11,816 nt of DNA, taken from assembly GCA_938016505.1 (NCBI GenBank), contig CALLWN010000264.1:1-11816 (forward strand), in the 5' to 3' direction. Position numbers and translations under genes: made by a program. Shown one piece after another: positions 7,628 through 11,816 of the stretch; position 1 is the first letter of the stretch; the number at the start of each line of letters is the position of its first letter. The DNA comes from an uncultured Sphingomonadaceae bacterium (GTDB taxonomy: Bacteria; Pseudomonadota; Alphaproteobacteria; Sphingomonadales; Sphingomonadaceae). The notes beneath the pieces were generated by a model that saw only the letters and a program-made list of their open reading frames with translations, searched no databases and had not been told where the DNA came from.

Positions 7628-8347
7628 GTGACGGGGGATGAGGTTCGCCGGCGTCTGGATGACCTCATTCGCGCGCGCGGGACGGATTATCTGGCTGTCT
7701 CAAGACTGCTCGGCCGCAATCCGGCCTACATCCAGCAGTTCATCAAGCGCGGCGTGCCAAGGCATCTCAACGAACGGGACAGGCGTGTCCTGGCGGCCCA
7801 CTTCGGAGTCGATGAGGCCGAACTCGGAGGCCCGGTCGCACCGACGGGCGCCGAGCTGGCCCGCGATCCGCACAACCGGCGGATCCTGCTTTCGGCCGCT
7901 GCGGAGGCGCGGCCCGGGGCGGGCGCTTGCGAGACTGCCGCGTTGAAGGACTATGTCCTGATTCCCTACCTGAGCACCTGCCGGAAGCGGGAAAGCCGCG
8001 CGGGAGGCGATGCGCTTGCCTTCGAGACGGGTTTCGCCCGACAGATCGGATCGGGCCGGCTGGGGGCGCTCTCGGCGCTGCGCGTCGAGGGCGACTCCAT
8101 GAGCCCGAGCCTGCTCCCGGACGACCAGATCCTTGTCGACCTCGACGACACGACGCCCCTGCGTGACGGCCTCTACACCTTCGAGCTTGACGGAGGGTTC
8201 AGCATCCGCCGGGTGACGTTGCATCCGGTTACGGGTCGGCCCTCGCTCCAGACCGACAACCCGGCCTATGCAAGCTTCGCCGACTGCGATCCCGGCGCCC
8301 TGAGGATCCTCGGCCGGGTGGTCTGGATCGGGCGCAAGCTGCCCTGA
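7628..8347 (+). CDS. HTH-S24 family (CI/LexA-like) transcriptional regulator
   Basis: 239 residues. The N-terminal part (about 1-67) is an HTH-like helical domain with an AVSRLLGRNPAYIQQFIKRG recognition-type segment. The C-terminal part (about 108-239) is a LexA/UmuD/CI-type S24 fold: VEGDSMSPSLLPDDQILVD with the nucleophile Ser157, then DGLYTFELDGGFSIRRV, then a closing GRVVWIGRKL strand. The residue 37 after Ser157, where LexA and UmuD carry the catalytic Lys, is Arg194, so self-cleavage is doubtful. An Ala-Gly pair (125-126) sits about 31 residues before the Ser, near where a cleavage site would be. The start is GTG, with a strong AGGAGGT (7613-7619) 8 nt upstream. Likely a DNA-binding repressor acting on the divergent region next to it. 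Its stop is 6 bp from the stop of the convergent small membrane protein. Confidence 0.9.
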   Translation: MTGDEVRRRLDDLIRARGTDYLAVSRLLGRNPAYIQQFIKRGVPRHLNERDRRVLAAHFGVDEAELGGPVAPTGAELARDPHNRRILLSAAAEARPGAGACETAALKDYVLIPYLSTCRKRESRAGGDALAFETGFARQIGSGRLGALSALRVEGDSMSPSLLPDDQILVDLDDTTPLRDGLYTFELDGGFSIRRVTLHPVTGRPSLQTDNPAYASFADCDPGALRILGRVVWIGRKLP

Positions 8348-8353
8348 GGACGA

Positions 8354-8506
8354 TCAGCGCCTGACGAGGGCGAGCAGCAGCGCGAGCCCCGCCCCAAGGC
8401 CAAGGCCGATCACCGCGCCAGCAGACGGCTCGCCGGCTGCCAGTCCCACGCCAACGCCCAGGATAAGCCCGAGCGGGAGCAGAATGCCATAGCCGCGCTC
8501 GAACAT
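8354..8506 (-). CDS. Small glycine-rich two-helix membrane protein
   Basis: 50 residues, not recognised. It begins MFERGYG and then consists of two hydrophobic, glycine-rich segments: ILLPLGLILGVGVGLAAG (about 8-25) and a second running through AVIGLGLGAGLALLLAL (about 31-48). They are separated by a short EPSAG turn and end in VRR. Predicted to be an inner-membrane hairpin with both ends cytoplasmic by the positive-inside rule; the Gly spacing suggests tight helix packing. ATG 8506 is chosen because GGGG lies 6 nt upstream. ATG 8518 would add four residues (MGHG). It lies directly downstream of tRNA-His on the same strand and may be expressed from the same transcript. Function unknown. Confidence 0.6.
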   Translation of the reverse strand: MFERGYGILLPLGLILGVGVGLAAGEPSAGAVIGLGLGAGLALLLALVRR

Positions 8507-8522
8507 GCCATGCCCCATCTGA

Positions 8523-8535
8523 CCGCGGACCGCGG
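8523..8535. repeat. 13-bp GC palindrome CCGCGG-A-CCGCGG
   Basis: Two copies of CCGCGG around a single central base form an odd palindrome immediately upstream of the small membrane protein's possible start at 8518 and 41 bp past the tRNA-His CCA end. As RNA it could fold only as a short CCGC/GCGG stem with a 5-nt loop. It may be a protein site, a weak processing structure, or chance in GC-rich DNA. Confidence 0.3.
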
Positions 8536-8575
8536 GCCAGTTTCCATTCCCGCTGCGCCGGGCGAGGCCGACGGC

Positions 8576-8653
8576 TGGGGCGATCGACGGGACTTGAACC
8601 CGCAACCCCTGGTACCACAAACCAGTGCTCTGACCAGTTGAGCTACGATCGCC
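8576..8653 (-). tRNA. tRNA-His (anticodon GTG), CCA encoded
   Basis: The full cloverleaf can be drawn by hand. Acceptor arm GCGATCG/CGATCGC, with an extra encoded G at -1 (8653) opposite C73 (8579). T8 A9 follow. D stem GCTC/GAGC. Anticodon stem CTGGT/ACCAG with loop TTGTGGT (anticodon GTG, reading CAC/CAU). 5-nt variable loop. T arm GCGGG/CCCGT with TTCAAGT. The 3' CCA is genomically encoded (8578-8576). G-1 paired with C73 is the canonical bacterial identity element for histidyl-tRNA synthetase; several alphaproteobacterial orders have lost it. The gene stands alone between the oxidoreductase gene and a small membrane-protein gene on the same strand. Confidence 0.97.
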
Positions 8654-8788
8654 ATGGCCGGTGCGGGCCGCCCCGCAGCGCCACCAGCCCATGCGCCTCT
8701 GCCCCGCCGGCGTCAAGAATGGTCGGCAGGCAGGCGACCACCTCGATGTCGGGACGCTCCGCGATCTCCGGGTGCAGGCTGGCTGCGT
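8654..8788. other. Intergenic, unassigned (oxidoreductase to tRNA-His)
   Basis: 135 bp on the 5' side of tRNA-His. It must hold either the tRNA promoter or a read-through leader, but I see no clear -35/-10 or terminator. On the minus strand one frame is open through the whole stretch, with regular G/C third positions and protein-like content (IAERPDIEVVACLPTILDAG), stopping inside the tRNA at 8643. It has no plausible start with a ribosome-binding site. It may be a decayed gene fragment. Confidence 0.3.
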
Positions 8789-9787
8789 CTAGACGCGCAC
8801 CAGCATCTTGCCCGTGTTCACGCCGGAGAAGAGGCCGATGAAGGCCTCCGGCGCTGCGGCAATCCCGTCCACCACGGTTTCCTCCCACCGCAGCCTGCCC
8901 GCGGCAATCCAGCCAGTCATGTCGGCAAGGAACTGCGGCCGCAGATGCTGGAACTGGGTGACGATGAAACCCTGCATCTTCAGCGATTTGCCAATCAGCA
9001 TCATGATGTTGCGCGGGCCGGGCGGAAGCTCGGTCGCATTGTAGCCGGCGATCATCCCGCACTCGACCAGCCGCGCGAACGGGTTGGCAAGATCGATTGC
9101 AGCCTCCAGATGCTCGCCGCCGACATTGTCGAAATAAATGTCGATGCCGCGCGGCGCGGCTGAGCGAACGGCCTCGCGCAGGTTCCCGCAGGTCCGGTAG
9201 TTGATGGCAGCATCAACCCCAAGCCCGCGCAGCCACTGGCATTTGGCGTCGCTGCCCGCGGTCGCGACCACATGACAGCCCCTGATCTTGCCGATCTGGG
9301 CCACGACCGAACCGACGGCGCCTGCCCCGCCCGAGACGAACAGGGTCTCGCCTACCCTCGGCTGTCCGATCTCGAGGAGCCCGGCCCAGCCAGTCAGGCC
9401 GGGCATGCCGAGCACGCCCAGGAAGGCCTGCGGCGGAATCTGTTCGGGAATGTCGAGCTTCGTCAGCGTTGCAGCCGGCTTAACATAGCCCTCGCGCCAG
9501 CCCCACATCGAAAGCACCCTGTCACCGGGCGCAAAGCCGGGGTCGGCGCTGTCGGCCACCTCGCCGACCGCCCCGCCCTCGAGCGCTGTGCCGAGCGCAA
9601 ACGGCGGCACGTAGCTCGCCCGGTCCACCATTCGCCCGCGCATGTAGGGATCAACCGACAGGAACAGGTTGCGCACGCGCACCTCGCCTGCGGCAGGGGC
9701 GGGCAGTGTCACTTCGGCAAGCTCGAAATCGTCCACGGTCGGCAGCCCGACCGGGCGCCGCTTCAGCCTGACTTCGCGCGATTGCAT
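8789..9787 (-). CDS. NADP-dependent medium-chain oxidoreductase (zinc-free MDR)
   Basis: 332 residues, matching the usual length of the leukotriene-B4-dehydrogenase / CurA-like subgroup of medium-chain reductases. These reduce the C=C double bond of enones or enals with NADPH in the cytoplasm. Seen: an N-terminal GroES-like domain with LFLSVDPYMRGRM (41-53) and GTALEGGAVGEV (66-77), MPGLTGWAGLLEIG (128-141), and the Rossmann nucleotide loop SGGAGAVGSVVAQIGK (152-167). FDNVGGEHLEA and a C-terminal GKMLVRV, characteristic of the subgroup, follow. There are no structural-zinc cysteines. The start at ATG 9787 has GGAGGG 7 nt upstream. It follows the DUF808 gene by 64 bp, so it may be co-transcribed or have its own promoter. 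Physiological substrate unknown; assignment to the exact subgroup is by motif resemblance. Confidence 0.94.
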   Translation of the reverse strand: MQSREVRLKRRPVGLPTVDDFELAEVTLPAPAAGEVRVRNLFLSVDPYMRGRMVDRASYVPPFALGTALEGGAVGEVADSADPGFAPGDRVLSMWGWREGYVKPAATLTKLDIPEQIPPQAFLGVLGMPGLTGWAGLLEIGQPRVGETLFVSGGAGAVGSVVAQIGKIRGCHVVATAGSDAKCQWLRGLGVDAAINYRTCGNLREAVRSAAPRGIDIYFDNVGGEHLEAAIDLANPFARLVECGMIAGYNATELPPGPRNIMMLIGKSLKMQGFIVTQFQHLRPQFLADMTGWIAAGRLRWEETVVDGIAAAPEAFIGLFSGVNTGKMLVRV

Positions 9788-9851
9788 GGCGTCACCCTCC
9801 GCGGCTGGCCATGCAGACCAAGCCGCCAGATGGCAAGACCAGTCCATCCTC

Positions 9852-10808
9852 TCAGTGTGTTGTCGGGGCCGGGCGCACTGCCCGAAACCCGGCAAGGGCG
9901 GCCACGACCGCGAGGCCAAGCACAAGCCCGAACAGGCCGGAAAACATCGCGCCAGCGACCCACGCGGAGACGGCGGGCGCGACAGGCGCCGCCGCGGCTG
10001 CCGCGTGGGCAAGCTCATGCTGGAGATGGGGGATGGCCACAAACGGTCCTGCCCGTTCAAGGCCATGGACGACGATGCCACCGCCGACCCAGGCCATGGC
10101 GGCAATGCCCAGCGCCGACAGGAACCCGAGCACGGCCGGCATGCCATGCACCAGCAGGCGCCCCACGCTCCGGCCCGCGGCGTGACCGGTCGCCGCAAGG
10201 CGAAGCCCGACATCGTCCATCTTCACGAGGATCGCGACAAAGCCGTAGACACCTGCAGTGACGGCAAGGCTGACGATCGCGAGGCTTGCAGCCTTGACCC
10301 CGAGAGACTGCTGGTCGAGCTGGCCGAGGGCGATTGCGAGGATCTCGGCTGAAAGGATGAGATCGGTCCGAACTGCGCCAGCCACCATGGCCTGCTCATG
10401 CGCGGCGCTGTCGACCAGTGTCGGGCGCCCGCCTGCCGGGCCGTGATGGCCGAGGCCCAGCTTCTCGAGAAGCTTCTCGGCTGCCTCGAAGCAGAGATAG
10501 GCGCCGCCCAGCATGAGAAGCGGCGTGAGGGCCTGCGGCAGGAACGCCGCGAGCAGCAGGAACCCGGGCATCAGGATGAGCAGCTTGTTCCGGAGCGACC
10601 CCTTGGCGATCCGCCAGATGAGCGGGAGCTCACGGTCGGGGGTGAAGCCCGTGACGAAGCGCGGCGTGACGGCGGCGTCGTCGATGACGACCCCGGCAGC
10701 CTTGGTGGTGGCACGCGCCGAGGCTGCAGCCACGTCATCGATCGAGGCTGCGGCCAGCTTGGCGATGATCGCCACGTCATCGAGCAGGGCGAACAGGCCA
10801 GAGGCCAT
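9852..10808 (-). CDS. DUF808 (YedI-like) inner-membrane protein
   Basis: 318 residues. The N-terminal Ala-rich cytoplasmic-looking part has the family's recognisable run: [34 protein letters not shown], then PDRELPLIWRIAKGSLRNK. Several membrane segments follow: about 75-110 (two helices, LLILMPGFLLLAAFLP then LLMLGGAYLCFEA), about 155-205 (ILSAEILAIALGQLD and SLAIVSLAVTAGVYGFVAIL), a segment around VLGFLSALGIAAMAWVGGGI, and a final one before the C-terminus (FSGLFGLVLGLAVVAALAGF). The family is widespread in Proteobacteria, but its function is unknown. The ATG (10808-10806) shares one base with the rnhA stop (TGATG), so translation is probably coupled to rnhA; no strong Shine-Dalgarno is seen. 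Confidence 0.93.
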   Translation of the reverse strand: MASGLFALLDDVAIIAKLAAASIDDVAAASARATTKAAGVVIDDAAVTPRFVTGFTPDRELPLIWRIAKGSLRNKLLILMPGFLLLAAFLPQALTPLLMLGGAYLCFEAAEKLLEKLGLGHHGPAGGRPTLVDSAAHEQAMVAGAVRTDLILSAEILAIALGQLDQQSLGVKAASLAIVSLAVTAGVYGFVAILVKMDDVGLRLAATGHAAGRSVGRLLVHGMPAVLGFLSALGIAAMAWVGGGIVVHGLERAGPFVAIPHLQHELAHAAAAAAPVAPAVSAWVAGAMFSGLFGLVLGLAVVAALAGFRAVRPAPTTH

Positions 10809-11272
10809 CAGGCGGCACTTTCGTCGCGCATGCGGTCGATCGCGGCATTGGCCAGCGCGTCGGCGCGCTCGTTGAGGGGGTGCCCGTTGTGGCCCCGCAC
10901 CCAGAGCCAGCGGATGCGGTGCGGCGCTGCGGCCTCTGCCAGCGCCTGCCACAGATCGACGTTGGCGACCGGCTTCTTGCCAGCGGTCTTCCAGCCATTC
11001 CGCACCCAGCCCGGCAGCCAGCGGGTCATGCCGTCAACCAGGTAGCGGCTGTCGGTCTCGAGCGTGATCTCGGCCGGTCGGGTCAGCGCCCGCAAGGCCT
11101 CGAGGGCAGCGGTCAACTCCATCCGGTTGTTGGTAGTGGAGGGCGCGAACCCGCTGATCACCTTTTCCCGGCCACCCGCACGCAGGATCGCAGCCCAGCC
11201 ACCCGGGCCGGGATTGCCCCGGCAGGCACCGTCGGTCGCGATCTCGACGGACGGCACAATGGGGTCAGCCAT
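10808..11272 (-). CDS. rnhA: Ribonuclease HI
   Basis: 154 residues, the normal length for bacterial RNase HI. It cleaves the RNA strand of RNA:DNA hybrids in the cytoplasm: R-loops, Okazaki primers and misincorporated ribonucleotide stretches. The full active site is present: Asp14 in [16 protein letters not shown], Glu52 in [13 protein letters not shown], Asp74 in [11 protein letters not shown], His128 in [13 protein letters not shown] and Asp138. The basic handle region [19 protein letters not shown] (84-102), used for substrate binding, is also present. The start ATG 11272 overlaps the end of thrB by 8 nt, and its stop shares one base with the DUF808 start. The thrB-rnhA arrangement is common in alphaproteobacteria. 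Confidence 0.98.
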   Translation of the reverse strand: MADPIVPSVEIATDGACRGNPGPGGWAAILRAGGREKVISGFAPSTTNNRMELTAALEALRALTRPAEITLETDSRYLVDGMTRWLPGWVRNGWKTAGKKPVANVDLWQALAEAAAPHRIRWLWVRGHNGHPLNERADALANAAIDRMRDESAA

Positions 11273-11816
11273 GTCCGCGGATGTGCCGCAGCCGGCGGGA
11301 AAAGGCCAACGGGTCCTTGCGCTCGACGAGCGCGCCCGTGTCGCCCTCGAACCAGTCGAGCGCGCGCGTGAGGAGGAAGCGCAGGCACGCAAGCTCGCTC
11401 AACAGGGCCAATGCGGCCTCCTCGCCAGCCACGAGCGGCCGGACGGCAGCGTAGCCGGCCCTGAGCGCGGCATCGCGCACAGGCAGATAGTCGCTGCCGT
11501 CTGCGGAAAAGCTCCACGCCACCCGGAGCACGGCAAGATCATAGGCGAACAGGTCGGTCGCGGCGAAGTAGAAATCGATCAGGCCCGAGACGCGGTCGCC
11601 GAGGAACAGGACATTGTCGGGAAACAGGTCGGCGTGGACGATACCCATCGGCAGCCCTGCCGGCCACCGAGCCTCCAGCCGGTCGAGGGTCGCGTCGACC
11701 AGCTTCCCAAGGCCGGCCTCGAGCGCTTCAAGCCGCGGACCGAGCGCGGCGGCGGCCTCGCGAACGAAGGCGAGGCCGAGCCGGTTCGGACGGGTCTGCG
11801 GATAGCCCATGCCGGC
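11265..11816 (-). CDS. thrB: Homoserine kinase (ThrB, APH-fold), 5' end outside window
   Basis: The last 183 residues of an alphaproteobacterial-type homoserine kinase, which phosphorylates L-homoserine with ATP in threonine biosynthesis. It belongs to the aminoglycoside-phosphotransferase-like fold rather than the GHMP-type ThrB of enterobacteria. Seen: the catalytic loop [17 protein letters not shown] with the H-x-D-x-x-x-x-N pattern, the metal-binding [10 protein letters not shown] segment, a helical region with [15 protein letters not shown], and the typical ending [17 protein letters not shown]. The frame stays open to the window edge (11816), so roughly the N-terminal 40% is missing. 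The first visible Met (11810) is internal. It overlaps rnhA by 8 nt and is probably the upstream member of a thrB-rnhA-DUF808 operon. Confidence 0.95.
   Translation of the reverse strand, partial: AGMGYPQTRPNRLGLAFVREAAAALGPRLEALEAGLGKLVDATLDRLEARWPAGLPMGIVHADLFPDNVLFLGDRVSGLIDFYFAATDLFAYDLAVLRVAWSFSADGSDYLPVRDAALRAGYAAVRPLVAGEEAALALLSELACLRFLLTRALDWFEGDTGALVERKDPLAFSRRLRHIRGHG

Noticed and set aside
8354..8716. A 120-residue version of the small membrane protein starting at 8716
   Set aside because: Its N-terminal part would translate through the entire tRNA-His gene; only the part downstream of the tRNA is credible.
8789..10213. A longer N-terminal extension (474 residues) of the oxidoreductase
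   Set aside because: The first 142 residues overlap the DUF808 gene in another frame and look random. ATG 9787 has a good GGAGGG and gives the normal family length.
9272..10352. Plus-strand open frames opposite the oxidoreductase and DUF808 genes
   Set aside because: They are antisense to genes with clear family motifs, have biased composition and show no ribosome-binding site or domain.
1..11816. CRISPR array, insertion sequence, integrase or tRNA-derived attachment duplication
   Set aside because: No regularly spaced repeats, transposase or integrase motifs, or second copy of the tRNA-His 3' end were seen anywhere in the window.

Overview
The window is a GC-rich, densely packed piece of bacterial chromosome, most likely alphaproteobacterial and probably Sphingomonadales-like. 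The reasons are the strong G/C preference at third codon positions, the protein-level look of the genes, the thrB-rnhA linkage usual in alphaproteobacteria, and a canonical tRNA-His (G-1:C73). The assignment is inference; no rRNA or other marker gene is present. No gene-free stretch exceeds 300 bases. The longest gap is about 175 bp, at 7454-7627.

Layout. (1) 1-2490, plus strand: valS, lacking only its N-terminus, which lies left of the window. (2) 2494-6698, minus strand: a two-gene RND efflux module, a lipoprotein membrane-fusion adaptor followed by an AcrB-type proton-driven permease. The two genes overlap by 4 nt (TTGA), and the permease converges on valS with 3 bp between stop codons. 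(3) 6724-7453, minus strand: three small ORFs upstream of the pump, each overlapping the next by the same 4-nt GTGA. They are an 88-aa HTH-like protein, a 126-aa protein resembling DUF3168 phage/GTA tail-terminator proteins, and a 29-aa ORF. The last one stops at the foot of a hairpin that covers the adaptor's ribosome-binding site. (4) 7628-8347, plus strand: a divergent HTH-S24 (CI/LexA-like) repressor with the catalytic Ser but Arg in place of the catalytic Lys. The intergenic region between (3) and (4) is locally A+T-rich and holds a direct repeat, two GANTC sites and dyad symmetries. (5) 8354-8653, minus strand: tRNA-His(GTG), then a tiny glycine-rich two-helix membrane protein. (6) 8789-11816, minus strand: thrB (5' end outside the window), rnhA, a DUF808 membrane protein and a medium-chain NADP-dependent oxidoreductase. 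The first three overlap by a few bases and look like an operon.

How it fits together. Most of the window is housekeeping: valine charging, threonine synthesis, RNA:DNA hybrid removal and tRNA-His. The unusual part is 6696-8347. There a CI-like repressor faces a small HTH-like gene and a phage-tail-like gene, and these run into an RND drug-efflux operon. It could be a domesticated phage-type switch controlling the downstream genes. It could equally be chance juxtaposition of a GTA or prophage remnant with an efflux operon. Homology searches and transcript mapping would separate these.
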